Shown here piece by piece: positions 9,700 through 21,489 of a stretch of 64,000 nucleotides of DNA. This DNA comes from Brachionus rotundiformis. Its lineage: Eukaryota > Rotifera > Eurotatoria > Ploima > Brachionidae. The position numbers and the translations under genes were made by a program. The stretch is from the NCBI GenBank assembly GCA_016802295.1, contig JAESIW010000166.1, forward strand, positions 82,492-146,491. Direction: 5' to 3'. How positions within the stretch are numbered: position 1 is the stretch's first letter; each line of letters opens with the position of its first letter. The notes beneath the pieces are model-generated. The model made no database searches. It was given only the letters and a program-made list of their open reading frames with translations, and was not told the DNA's origin.

Positions 9700-12277
9700 T
9701 TGGCCGTATATAAAATAAAAGAACAAATATTCTTAAAGCTTATTGACATGCAAAAATCAATCGAAAATCACATTAACACCTTTTTTTGTCGATCATTGAC
9801 GACAAATTATTTTTTTAAACTTTCTACATGTACACACACTTGACCAATCTCTGCTACTAAAGACTCTAATCAGCACATTCTATTGACCTGCACTTATCTC
9901 ACTCGGATCATTTGTCTCATCCAAGACCAAAAGCGTCCAGACTTGTCTTGACCACACACATACACATAAGGAAACAAAAATATACTTTTTATACCCTCAA
10001 ACTCAATTGACCCTGATTTGAATGAATGCAAATAATACATGAAAATATTTGGATGATAAAGTGCCGGAACTTGTGATTTCAAAGGCATTCTAATGTGGAA
10101 TTTAGTCAGAGAACAACAATAGCAGAAAAAAAAAGAACATAAAAGTTAATTAACCAGCTTTTAAATTGATAATTGAATTCCATTTCAGATAACCTGGAAA
10201 TAATTTCTGCTCTGGTTTCATGCTTGTTTGAACAAGCATTCGGAGCGAAAAACGGGACTTTTGAACAAAACAAGAAACAGGTCACTTTTGTCCACCTATA
10301 TTGTTTGTATTTTAGTCAAATTTCAGACAGATAAGAAAAATTAAACTGAATCTCTCTTTTATACTTTTTTTTCTATTTAACAAACAAGACAACAAAAAAA
10401 GTAATAAATTTTGTTTGTTCGTGGGTCATTTAATACTTTGAAATTTGATTTTTATTGGTGTTTAATTCTTGACCATGCTCTTGGAATGACTTATAAATAC
10501 CTTGACAACAAAATGATTTTAGCGATGATACCTTAGAAAGTGGTTTGTTAATCTGGAGCTGTCAAGAAACGGCACAAGCAAAATTAATATTAAAATTAAA
10601 AAAAGAGAAAATTAAAAAAAAAGAAGAGAATATTTTTATTTTTTGAGTCCAAGGTTTTTTTCAAAATTACAAGAATTTATAGAAATGAATTTGGCTGAGC
10701 AAAGCCGCTATAAACAAATACATCGCTAAGCAGACTTTTTATTGTTATTCTAAATAAACTTGTAATTGAAAATTTAAATTATTCTAAATGTCTTGCAACT
10801 AAACAATTAAAATAGACTGACCGAAATATTTCAGACGGTCTGAAACAGCCAAAATATTTGTAAACTTAGAGTCACTTTTATTTCAAAATTAATTAAAATA
10901 ATAAAAACATTAAACAAAACTCGGTCATTGAAAATGCGGTTTCTAGTCCTCATGTCTGTCGAATCGTTTGACTAATGTTTTCTTAAAAATTACCCTGACT
11001 ACATTGATAATTAGCATTTCTAAATCTTGTATTCAATTAACCTCTTTGAATTCAATTTGTAATCCATAAATGATAAAACTTTTACTTGCGACACACATCA
11101 AGCATCGTTAAGAGAGAACTTAACACTTTATTAGGAACTTTTTATATTCGAATTTTGGCGCCAATTTTTCTCTCCTGCTGTACAGTTACGAAATTATTCA
11201 AAGTTGCAACATCGCAAAAAATTTAATGCATGTACTAGACTTTTTTTTTAGTTTACACAATGCAAGTACATTAATAACCTATACGGTGTTTAAACCGTCT
11301 GAAATAAAAAAAAACTAATTTTTGAATTAAATTTATTTAAGTTTTGTATTTTTAAATTTAATTAATTTTCAAGGACTTAATTATTTGGAAAAAATCGGTC
11401 ACTGCAAATGCAGCTATTATTCTTATTATTCTTCAATATTTGTCGAAAAATATTTTCTTAAATATAACCTTAACTACACTGATAATTAGCAATCAAAAGC
11501 TCTCTTTATTCAATTAACCTCGTCCTTTAACATTTAATTTCTAATCAAGATAATACAAATCACTTTTGCTAAATGTCTTCGAGGAAGAAAAAGCAAAAAA
11601 AAACACTTGAAATTCAATTAATAGACTGTGATAAGCTTAAAATCCAAGCACTTGAGATTAATTGAATTTTAGAAATTTCACCTTGTTACAATTGAGCTTA
11701 TTCCAAGACAAAACTGTTTGTGCTTTTTGATAAATGTTGGCTTCAAAGATACACACACACAAACACACAGACAGCAGCCTCAACTGGACAATAAAGCGAT
11801 CTTATCGCACCGATTTAGGCATACTGTCTGAGCAATAAACCAACTATAAATGATAAAATTTAGCTTATTTTTTTATAACTTGAACGATAATGCGAATATC
11901 TGAATAAAATACCACTACCTTAATTTTTAAAATTTAAACTGGGTTAATTTTATCATTCAAATCAAATAAATAAATATAAATGTTTTATTTACTTATCTAT
12001 CTATTTTCTAAAATGAATTAATTAGTCTTAATTGTTACAGTCAGAATTTTATATTTTCAAATAAAATATAAAAAGTAGATTTGAATTTTTAAAAGTAATT
12101 AATAAATCAAATAATGCTGAGAAAGGTTTTTATACTAGTTCTAGTCACGTATATTAATAATCAATTAAGGAAGGAAATAAATCACTTAGATTAAAAAATC
12201 GGGTCAATTTCTTAAAATCCTGTTTAAGAAAACAGTACGATACTAAATGTCTTAGTGTTTTTTTGAAAGGTGTTTTG
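9700..12277. other. Gene-free loop segment with degenerate direct duplication
   Basis: No coding sequence is supported. Two segments, 10921-11080 and 11395-11565, are diverged direct copies: both start tcggtca.tg.aaatgc, share ttttcttaaa.at.accct.act and gataattagca, and then attcaattaacctc. A 17-nt palindrome (10829-10845, TTTCAGAC-G-GTCTGAAA) precedes the first copy, and a half-site (ccgtctgaaa) lies near 11296, before the second. These may be regulatory sequence for the Ly6 gene or remnants of a duplicated unit. Confidence 0.45.
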
Positions 12278-13807
12278 TTTTGCTTGAATGAATCGTCCCT
12301 AATCGCGATGACAAAAATATAAAGAAATATAATTACAGTTATCGAGGGAATAGTTTAGAAAAACATACAAAGTTAACCTAATTTTGTTTATTTAAGTATC
12401 AATCAAAATTCAATATTCAATTTAGAAAAATAAAAAAAAAATAATAAAAAAAGAAGAAAAGAGATTTATGTGTTTTTCCTTTATTTATTAGATCGGAAAA
12501 TGTGAGTTTTCTTGGAGCTATTAGAATTTGAGATTGGAACTAAAGTGTCAGATTACCACGACAAGTACCGAATTTATTCTCTCAAACAGCAGACATTTGG
12601 TCAACAAAACATTAGAGTATATTGTACAGTGAGTTAATTAATTTAGAGAAAAAAGTGAGCGAGCTTAGTCTGTATGATTTGAAATTTAATAAACTTATTT
12701 CAAATTTAATAAATTCTTAAGCCGTATTATATTTTGGTCATTTTATTTTTTGGCTAATTTTTTTTGTTGAATTTTAATCTTGAAATTTGAATAAAGTCAA
12801 ATAGAATTGTCTCTTGCACAATTGTCCACTTGAGATTTGGTGTCCGACTTTAATTCATTCTAAATATTCTAATTACTTTTTAAATCTAAATTAATTCAAA
12901 TTGGTTTTTATTCTTTATTTTTGCAAATATTAGACTATTTAATTCTAGTATCCTAATAGTATAATAGACATTATCTTTTTTTAAATTTTCGGTCTCATAA
13001 TACAAAAATGATGATTATATAATTCAAATAATAATACAAAAACTAATTGTTTTTAACTTTTTATTAATTTAAGTGTTAAAAAAAAACAATCTATTTTGAT
13101 ATTTTTATCATCTTTATTAAATTAAAAATTTATCTGATTTGTCAAAAGAAAAGACATTTTTTTTAAACAAAAAATAAATAATTAAAAGTTTTATTTGTAA
13201 ATTTTGATTTTTTTAAATATAATAATAATAATAATAATATAAGTTACAACAAGCTAGCAAGCTAGTCTTGCGAAGATGACAAACAGTAGGATCCCATCTA
13301 TTTTAACTGAAATAATAAAAAATTTAATAAAATAGATTAGTTAACCATTTATAATAATAAAAATATTTAAATTTAATTTTAGTAAAATTAAAAAATAAAT
13401 TTTAATAAACTATACTTTATCTTGAATTTTTGTTCTCATAATACAAAGAGAATAATAATACATATAAAATAATAATTAAAAAAAAAATTTTTTAAAACTC
13501 TATATTCAATAAATTTTTTTTTGATAAATCAAATGACTTTAGACAAAACCATCTTTATCTTAATTTTTCTCAACTTGTATGTTTTGATAATTTTCAAATT
13601 AAATTAAATTGAATTATTTAGACGACCAAAAGTCAATTTGTGACAATCATTTAACAAAATTTAGTCAAATTAAAAAAAGAAAATGAAAATACTCCCTTAT
13701 TTTTTCACTTTTTTATTCATATTTAATAATTAATTTGTTTTATTATTCTACTTGATGATTGATTAATTGTAAATAAATTTAAAAAGCAATTAATACTTTT
13801 TTTTGTT
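12278..13807. repeat. Right arm of large inverted repeat
   Basis: Reverse complement of 6900-8710. Long near-identical blocks include 12295-12440 against 8550-8700 and 13680-13780 against 6930-7030. It lacks the MITE and the 7840-7987 insertion found in the left arm, and carries its own insertion near 13225-13330. Beyond its outer edge, 13880-13975 is a further degenerate copy of part of the arm (compare 12770-12855), so the unit has duplicated more than once. Confidence 0.85.
13225..13330 (-). mobile_element. LINE 3'-end-like insertion with ATT-repeat tail
   Basis: Read on the minus strand, a core of the form catcttcgcaagactagc, with a nearby repeated tagcttgctagc motif, is followed by a run of ATT triplets (13219-13242 on the plus strand). 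This is the architecture of a truncated non-LTR element's 3' end. The left arm lacks it at the equivalent position (around 7640). The family is not identified. Confidence 0.4.
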
Positions 13808-14362
13808 CTCTTCTTCTTTAAACAAAAGATACTATCATTTTTAAACCTAACTCAATTTGTATTATATTTTTGTCTTTTTTAATATTATTGTTCTTTCCAA
13901 TATAAATCTTGATATTTATAAAGTCAAATTCAATTGTCTCTTTCACAATGTCCACTTGAGAGTCCGATATCATTTTTCATTTTTTTTGTTTCTTATTGTT
14001 TGTCTTGAAATAAATAAACGCCTTTATGAGAACAAAAATAAAGAACATTTAAAACTAAGGCTTATATTTGTGTCCATGTAAATGTTTTTTATATACTTTT
14101 CGTAATATAAAAAGGAAACTTTTTTTAATTTTCTTGAAAAAATTAAATATGTTTTTAAAATATATTTGAGCGGTTATTTTCTTATATTAAAAAATTAAAA
14201 AATAATTGACTAATTGCTTAATACTTTATTAAATTACACTACTAAAAGCAAACAAAAAATTATTTTTTTTAATATTTAATTGATTTTAATATAGAAAAAA
14301 TATTAAATAAAAATTTTTATTTTTAATAATTATTATATTTCTGCGTATTTTTAACTAAAGTT
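13808..14362. other. Intergenic; degenerate copy of inverted-repeat sequence, otherwise nothing seen
   Basis: AT-rich DNA between the inverted repeat and the 3' end of the exchanger gene. The segment 13890-13970 resembles 12770-12855 (aaagtcaaat.gaattgtctctt.cacaat.gtccacttgaga). The short reading frames here look incidental. Confidence 0.4.
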
Positions 14363-17065
14363 TTAGTTTGGTTTATCATTATTGAAAATATCGAACACTT
14401 TTGTTCGCTTATTGTCTTCTTGTTTACTTGAAGTAGCATGTAATGTATAATCTGGGTTATTTGCCCAAGAAGGCATACCAGCTACAACAGGCTCCTCGTC
14501 ACTTGAGCCCTATAGAGACAAAAAAAAAAACAAAATTAAAAAATAAGACCTAAATTAAACATTGACAAAAATACCGCATTTTTCCAAGGTGGTGGTATGG
14601 TGGTCTCAGGCGAAGCGGGTGCAATAATATTTGCATTCTTAACACTATCACTATTCTCATCTGTGATGATAAAAAATTTTTCCTCATTTTGTTTCTGGTT
14701 GCTAGGCCGTGGCTCGGCTGACTTGGTCTTTGGCCTGGTAGTTTTCTCACCAGAGCTCAACTTAGATCCTTGTGCAAAATTAGATTGGCTCCTTTTTTTA
14801 CCACCAAGCGACTTTCGGTCTTTATCTATCATGCTGCGTAGATTAACTGGCTTCTGGTGATGTAAAGTAGATATGCCATATTTGCGCGCCGCTTTTCTAC
14901 TCCTCTCATAAGGATTTACTTCTTCGTCCAGCTGAGATCGCTTGTGTATCTTTTGGATACGTCTCACGTCATACATGGCATTGTCCAGCAAGTGGTGATA
15001 CTGGGCGTCTTCGGTCACTCGTTTGGACGGTACTGCATCCAATACTTGAAAGTCTGGCACAGTAGCTATCTCCGAAATGCTAAAGATTAAATTAAAAACA
15101 CTATTTTTTCTATCTTTTAATAAAATAATTGCCAACTAACCCATTTGATATGAGATTTCCCAAAGACATGTTTCTGTTGTTTATGAATGGATTTAGCTGA
15201 GCCATCGACTGAGTCGATTGGAACAGCAATTCTGGATTTTCAGCCATTTTGTTAAAATTGGACTCTGTTATCTTCTTAAATGTGCTGAGCAATTTTTCAT
15301 CACGTGACAAAAATTTTTCCCTCAGCAAAAATGGCTTGATGTAAAATCTGTCAAAATTTCTTATCTTGTCTCTTAGTGAGTGTTTTCCATTGACACCGGC
15401 AATGTCCTCCAAGCAGCTCATTATGTGGTCAATGAGTCGATTGGTCAATTTGGCGCTCATTGTCGGCTCTTCGATCTCCTTGCGCTTTATCTTAAAGTAC
15501 TTGACAATTGGTCCAATGGTGGTGCCTTGCACAAACACAGTAAAAAACACGACCGCTATGGTCGCAGTGACAAACTCTTTTTTGCGTGGTATTTTACTCT
15601 CATCGAGAATGAGAGCCAGGGCAAATGCCACTGCACCTCGAATGCCTCCATAGCTCATTATAAGCATGTCGGTCAACTTGAGCTCAAGCAGCCTCCATCT
15701 ATTGGCTATATTGGCAAATATCAATACACCAACTATTCGGTAAAATGAACAAGATATTAGTGTAACACATACAAAGCCAGTATTCCACGAATGATGATCT
15801 GATATGGTACTTAAGCCCATGAACATAAAAATAATTGTTTCCATAATACTGGCCAACATTTTGAGCACATATTCAATGGTTGCATTGGACTTTTTGGATA
15901 TGTTAAATTCAATATACTGTTTCATGAACATACCACAAAAAGTGATACTAAATAAAAATATTTTTAAATAAAGTTTTGAAAAATTTATCTAATTTGATTA
16001 ATTAATTAATTAAAAAAAATTTTAAAATATATAGACAAAAAATAAAAATTTATTTACGCCAAAATTCCTGAAGTAGAGAACATTTCAGCAGTAAGATAAG
16101 ACAAATAGGAATAGGTGAGGATAATCAGTGGTTCCAGGACTGGTGTGTGTTCGGTAAATTTGGTGGTAAAGCAGGCCAAAATGCCAAAAATAAGTCCGGT
16201 TAGTACACCACCAACAGCCACATAAATAAAAGAAACACCACCAAGAGTAATGTTCAGTGCACCAATGCTCTCGGGAGCCATTTCAGCAAACGAGTCAAAC
16301 ATTCTGTAAAGCACCACTGATACAGCGTCGTTGAGCAACGACTCGCCAAAGACAACTATGTACAACATGTCATTTACATGTATCTCTACAAATGTAGCCA
16401 ATACGGCCACTGGGTCCACAGCTGAAATGAGCGCCGAGAAGACAAAGCAGTGCAGCATTTCGAACTGGGTGCCGCCGTAGATGGGCGTAAATGAGAATCC
16501 CCACAGAGTCAGACCGATCATAATTGTGTTAAAAAAAGTGTTGGCAATTGCAAAAACCAGAATGGTGCCAATGTTGTCAAAGAAGGGCCGGTTGGGCATA
16601 AAGTAGCCTGCCTCGAATATAATCGGTGGCAAAAGGAACAAAAAAAAAGTGTCCGAATTCAACACATAGGCTTTTTGTTCAGCTAGTTTGGTCGCATACA
16701 GCAAAGTACCAACAACTAAACCAAGTATTATCAATAGACAACTTTCAGGAAATTTTTCAGTTAGTTTATGAGACAAATGAAAACCTTGAATAAAATTTTT
16801 AATAGATATCTTTTTTTTTGCCAATTTTTTTATTTAACTAACCAACTTTTGCCAAACTGCCAAGCAATATCCACAAAGTAATTGCATACACATCGGATAC
16901 GTGCTCAAAATTGAACTTGACCACCTGAAAAGTGTCGCTGATTTTCTCTTCGCCACCAATAACCTCCTCGGTGGCCGAATAGACCCGTTTGGCAATCAAA
17001 TAAACACAAATAATGGCATAGTATATTACTTTGATATTTCTGACATTTAATGAGCTCAAAGCCAT
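14363..17065 (-). CDS. Na+/H+ exchanger, SLC9A2/A3-like (plasma membrane type)
   Basis: Electroneutral Na+/H+ antiporter controlling pH and volume. Five exons: 17065-16843, 16784-16058, 15947-15141, 15079-14575, 14509-14363, giving 802 residues; intron 1 is only 58 bp. After a signal-like N-terminus the membrane domain shows the conserved FFLFLLPPIIFEAGYFMPNR, the SALISAVDPVAVLATF helix, GESLLNDAVSVVLY with its functional Asn-Asp pair, SYLSYLTAEMFSTSGILA spliced to ITFCGM, and the MSYGGIRGAVAFAL segment with its key Arg. The cytoplasmic tail begins FFTVFVQGTTIGPIVKYFKI and holds basic helices (RDKIRNFDRFYIKPFLLREK) expected to bind regulatory proteins. The tail keeps a PPPWKN motif like the LPPWLS near the end of mammalian NHE3. 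Full-length match to the NHE2/3/5 group; the exact ortholog is not settled. Confidence 0.93.
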
Positions 17066-18125
17066 TTTGCATGAACCAATCTGCGCTTCTTAAAACATTA
17101 CTACTTGGTTAAATTCTATTCATTTTTTTATCTATATAAGAAAAAATTAAAAGCGGGCTATTTGACTAAATTGGTGATAATTTTATGAAAAGACTTTTTA
17201 TTTATTATCTTTATTATTATCATAATAATTATTAGAAAAAAAAAGAATAAATAATTTTTTTAATTTTGACCAGGTCAGAATTTGTAGGCGTAGTTGACTA
17301 AGTAAAGATAAAACCCTTAAACAAAACTCAAATTACATTTTGATATTTGGTCAAATATTTACACCATAAACAAAGTTGTGTTCAAGACAGCTTCTCAGTG
17401 AACCATCATTTATTGATTAATGACACGCGATTTCTGAAATATATAAACGCTTAAAATAAATATGAATTTATATATATATATAAATTTTTTTTTTGAGGAA
17501 AATAAATTATTAAAATTAAACATTGAATAGCTTTAACATTGCTTATTTTAGAAAATTTATAATATTTTCTGCTTAATAAAGTATTTAAATTAACCTATTA
17601 ACCTAGAAAATAAGAACTTATGCTCAGATTGAATCGACCAAGACATGACAAAATTTAAAAGTCGATGCTGCAAATTGGCAAATTTTTGTGAAATAATCTT
17701 GATATAAAAATTGCTTCGCAACAAAACAATTACCTAAAATAAACTATGTATTTAAATAAAATATAAATTCCTGTGGGCTTAATAGGTAATAGTTTTTTCT
17801 AAATCATTAAATATTGTCTATATTGTATAAAATTTAAATAAATTATCTAAAATATGATTAAAGATGATGCTAAAAGATAAACATTATTTATATGAACATT
17901 TTCTGTCATTTGGTATCAAAAATTATGCCAACAGTCACATGGAATTATGCAATTTCGCTTAAATACATAATTTAAAGTCTTTATATATTTTTAAATCAAA
18001 TTTGAATAAGAGATAAGAAAAATAAAATGTCAATAATTAATATGGATTAAGATATCAGTTATGTCAATAAATTTTTAATTTTTGTAAATTAATTTTTGGA
18101 TGAGTGGGCTAAATAAATTTTTAAA
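17066..18125. other. Intergenic; no gene seen
   Basis: About 1 kb upstream of the exchanger gene on its strand and upstream of the first UPRT copy on the plus strand. It is AT-rich, with a short TA repeat near 17469-17482, and should hold both promoters. No longer open frame or repeat is recognised. Confidence 0.35.
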
Positions 18126-18149
18126 ATGAAAGAACCAGATTTGATATCG
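18126..18149 (+). pseudogene. Orphan first 24 bases of UPRT exon 1 at contig edge
   Basis: The 24 bases before the N run are identical to the start of the UPRT gene at 18752-18775. The preceding bases (taaatttttaaa) only loosely resemble the usual upstream sequence. This is best read as the true left junction of the first UPRT gene, reached by one contig and then repeated after the gap. Confidence 0.7.
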
Positions 18150-18552
18150 NNNNNNNNNNNNNNNNNNNNNNNNNNNNNNNNNNNNNNNNNNNNNNNNNNN
18201 NNNNNNNNNNNNNNNNNNNNNNNNNNNNNNNNNNNNNNNNNNNNNNNNNNNNNNNNNNNNNNNNNNNNNNNNNNNNNNNNNNNNNNNNNNNNNNNNNNNN
18301 NNNNNNNNNNNNNNNNNNNNNNNNNNNNNNNNNNNNNNNNNNNNNNNNNNNNNNNNNNNNNNNNNNNNNNNNNNNNNNNNNNNNNNNNNNNNNNNNNNNN
18401 NNNNNNNNNNNNNNNNNNNNNNNNNNNNNNNNNNNNNNNNNNNNNNNNNNNNNNNNNNNNNNNNNNNNNNNNNNNNNNNNNNNNNNNNNNNNNNNNNNNN
18501 NNNNNNNNNNNNNNNNNNNNNNNNNNNNNNNNNNNNNNNNNNNNNNNNNNNN
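18150..18552. other. Assembly gap (403 N)
   Basis: A run of undetermined bases. Both sides carry the beginning of the same gene, so the true distance may be zero or negative (overlapping contigs) rather than about 400 bp. Confidence 0.97.
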
Positions 18553-19791
18553 TGCATACGTTTTAGATTAAGATAGACCGAGTTTTTTCTATTAATTGCT
18601 ACTTGTGTATACGAGATCATAATCAAAATTTTAAGTGATACATAGATTTGAATCATATTCTTAAGAGTAGGTCTAAAATTCTTAAAAAATTGGATATTTT
18701 TTTAAATATTTGCCATGTTTATACATTTTTTTAAAGAAAATATTTTTTAAAATGAAAGAACCAGATTTGATATCGGACATGAAAGAATCTCCAGCCCAGC
18801 AGAATAAAAATGACCAAAAGAGTGCCAAGACCGATATGACCAATCTGAAGCTGAGTGCCAAAATAAGAGTACTTAAGTGCAATAATCAGATAAAAGAGCT
18901 GCACACAGTTCTCAGAGATTGGTAAATAGATTAAATTAAATAATTGTCTAAATAAAATTAATAATTATTTTTTTTTTTTCTAATTAAAAGCGAAACATCT
19001 CACAGTGATTTTAAATTTTACTCAGATAGATTGGTATGAGACAAATTTAAATAAATAAATAAATGAAAAAAACACTTTAAATTTAATTTAATTTAATTAA
19101 TTGATAAAATAATTTAATAAAAGATTCGCTTGTTGGTAGAAGAGGGCCTAAACGAGCTGCCGTACAGTCCGACTACAGTGGTGACACCGTCCGGTTGTGA
19201 CTATGAAGGAGTCAAGTACATAAGCGGTGTTTGCGGTGTGAGTATTATGAGAAGTGGTAAGTGTTGGACAGATTGGAAAAGCATGCTTTGAGCAATTTTA
19301 ATTAAATTTAAAAATAAAGGTGAAGCTATGGAAAAGGGTCTGAGAGAGTGCTGCAGGAGTATTCGAATAGGCAAAATATTGATCCAGTCCGGTGACGAAG
19401 ATAGCAAAAAGTCCTCTGTTATTTATGCCAAATTTCCCAAAGATGTCAACACAAGAAAAATACTGCTCATGTATCCGATAATAAGTGAGTAGATAAAATA
19501 AGCTTATTTTTGTGCCAAGTTTTGTCAATTTAATTAAAAAAGCCAGTGGTTCAACAATCAACTTGGCAATTAGAGTGCTCAAAGAGCACAGTGTGGCCGA
19601 GTCAAACATCCTGATATTGTGTCTTTTCTCAACACCAAACGGACTTCAAACAATCAGCTCACTCTATCCAAGCGTTCACATTCTCACATCTGAAATTCAT
19701 CCATACGTGCCAACTGATTTTGGTCAAAGATACTTTGGCACTGAATAAAATTATTAATTTTGCTTGTTTGTTGCTTATGATTAAAATTAAA
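18553..19791 (+). repeat. Duplicated UPRT block, copy A
   Basis: These 1239 bp repeat at 24404-25642 with a constant offset of 5851. The block includes about 200 bp of upstream sequence, all exons, all introns and about 40 bp after the stop. In the stretches compared by eye only one difference was found (c at 19774, t at 25625). Confidence 0.93.
18752..19748 (+). CDS. UPRT: Uracil phosphoribosyltransferase-like protein, copy A
   Basis: Five exons (18752-18921, 18991-19033, 19124-19256, 19320-19484, 19543-19748) encode 238 residues. The protein follows animal UPRT along its length: LKLSAKIRVLKCNNQIKEL, YSDRLIRLLVEEGLNELPY, SGVCGVSIMRSGEAMEKGLR, CCRSIRIGKILIQSGDE, the PRPP-loop region YPIITSGSTI, and the terminal LTSEIHPYVPTDFGQRYFG. 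Bacterial UPRT converts uracil and PRPP to UMP; its PRPP loop has an Asp (DPMLATGGS) that is Tyr here, as in the animal proteins. Catalysis by animal members is doubtful, so enzyme activity is not assumed. It is nearly base-identical to copy B. The start lies just after the doubtful gap, so the sequence upstream of 18752 may not belong to this copy. Confidence 0.9.
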
Positions 19792-19893
19792 GTTTCATCA
19801 GCATATTTCGGCCTCTGATATTTAAAAATAAAATTGAACAAAAATTTTAATTTAAGATTTTATTTATAATTATAATTGAACAAAAATAAAAAG

Positions 19894-20781
19894 CTAATTT
19901 CTAAAAGGAATTGTGCCAACAAGTACAGGAATTTTGATTTTTTTGCTTGACGAAAAAAGTCCAGTTTCTATCTTTAGCTCCAATTCATAGCTTATTTTTA
20001 CCAAATCTAATTCTCCTACTGTGCTTGGACAAGTTTGAGGCAAGATCCATTCTGAGCATGTCCATATTTGTGTGCTGTTTTTACCAATTCTATTCTTGTA
20101 CTCAATAGATGATACTTTTTTTTCTAATTCTTTTAATTCATTATCAATGTTAAATTTTAATTTTTGTATCAAATTCATTTTAATATTATTTAAATTTTTT
20201 GAAGTTTCATTTTCTATAGTTGCAGTAAAAGTGATTGGTTCGCCTGGAACAAATCCGGTTTTGATCACAGTTAATGTAGCTCGTATGCTTTTGTTGGTGA
20301 ATACACCAAATCCTGAGTTTTTTTGCATTGACACAGTTTTTAGTTCTCTTAGACCATTGAAATTGTTCAAATCAACTTTGGAAAAGATGGTCAAGTCTTT
20401 TTTTATGACTTTTTCAAAATTCCAGTGGACATTGATAACGGCCTTGAGCGAGTAGCTCACTGAGCCGCAAACGCTATGGAAACTTGATGGTAAACTATCT
20501 GGCAGTTTAATGCTGAACGGGAACTCATGATTGCCCGCCTCAATTGGCTTGTTCTCTACAAGGACTAGGTCAAGATGAATGTAGTTCTTGCTTGCGTGCA
20601 CATATGTCTTATCATTTCGCGATGTTTGGCTTTCCAGCCAGCTTGCATTGGCAAAACCATTGAGCACAATTTTTATCTTGTATACATTTACTTTTTTGCT
20701 TAGCTTGGCAATTATTTTACCAGCTAAAAAGTCTCCAGGATAATATACCTTGTTATCAAGCAAAATATCAAATAAATTCAT
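19894..20781 (-). CDS. Arrestin-domain (alpha-arrestin/ARRDC-like) protein A
   Basis: A single-exon 295-residue cytosolic protein. It has an N-terminal arrestin fold (YYPGDFLAGKIIAKLS; PFSIKLPDSLPSSFHSVCGSVSYSL) and a C-terminal arrestin fold (ATLTVIKTGFVPGEPITFTA; YELELKIETGLFSSSKKIKIPVLVG). The motif F-x-LPxxLPSSF followed by G-x-VxY is typical of ARRDC proteins, which act as adaptors in endocytosis and ubiquitination of membrane proteins. The usual C-terminal PPxY tails that recruit NEDD4 ligases are missing; the protein stops right after the second fold. It lies tail-to-tail with UPRT copy A, with stops about 145 bp apart. A paralog at 26329-27276 sits similarly after UPRT copy B. Confidence 0.88.
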   Translation of the reverse strand: MNLFDILLDNKVYYPGDFLAGKIIAKLSKKVNVYKIKIVLNGFANASWLESQTSRNDKTYVHASKNYIHLDLVLVENKPIEAGNHEFPFSIKLPDSLPSSFHSVCGSVSYSLKAVINVHWNFEKVIKKDLTIFSKVDLNNFNGLRELKTVSMQKNSGFGVFTNKSIRATLTVIKTGFVPGEPITFTATIENETSKNLNNIKMNLIQKLKFNIDNELKELEKKVSSIEYKNRIGKNSTQIWTCSEWILPQTCPSTVGELDLVKISYELELKIETGLFSSSKKIKIPVLVGTIPFRN

Positions 20782-21489
20782 TTAAATTATCTTGTAAATA
20801 TTTATGCACTTAAAAAACAATTGTAATATATAAACTTAAATTTGAGTATTATTATGAAATTCTATTAATATGTTTATTTTTGTTAAATGTCAGTCTAAAT
20901 AAAAATTTTTTCTTGAACATGTTTTTATCGGCAAAAATTTTGGATTATTTAAAATATTTCAAGGTTTGTCGAAAACAAGTTAATCTAAGGTTGATTCAAT
21001 TTGGCTGATAAATTTAAAACAAAAACTTCATTTTGAAATCAATATAATTTATTTTGAAAAAGTTAAATTAAAGATAAAAATAAAGGATGACAAAAACTAA
21101 ATTTTTTGCAAATTAATTTTTAAGTTAAATTTTTGAAGACGAGATTTTCAAGCTCCATTGGGATTACAAATTCCAAATAATTGTGTACATGTACTTGCGT
21201 CAAATTGATTGGCTGTAATATTTACCCTTAACGTATTCCTATTTTAAAGTTAAGTGTCACTTAGCACCAGTTCTTTTTCATTTCGACAAAAGAGTAGCTA
21301 TCAAATACAAAGAAGATCTATATAAATTTTCAAACTGTAATTACGAATAGAAGTTTTTGTTTATTTAATAAAATATTTATAGCCAAATTACAATCTCTAT
21401 TAAACTTTTAAACAGATACATTTTATTAATAAAAATTGAAAAAAAATATATATAATAAATTTTTATAATTCTAATAAATTAGACTTTGA
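20782..21489. other. Intergenic; no gene seen
   Basis: About 700 bp between the arrestin gene start and the ULK stop codon. It holds the presumed arrestin promoter and ULK 3' UTR. No repeat or coding frame is recognised. Confidence 0.35.

Noticed and set aside
13857..14081. 74-residue hydrophobic plus-strand frame
   Set aside because: Composition follows AT-rich repeat sequence; the region is a degenerate copy of the inverted-repeat arm.
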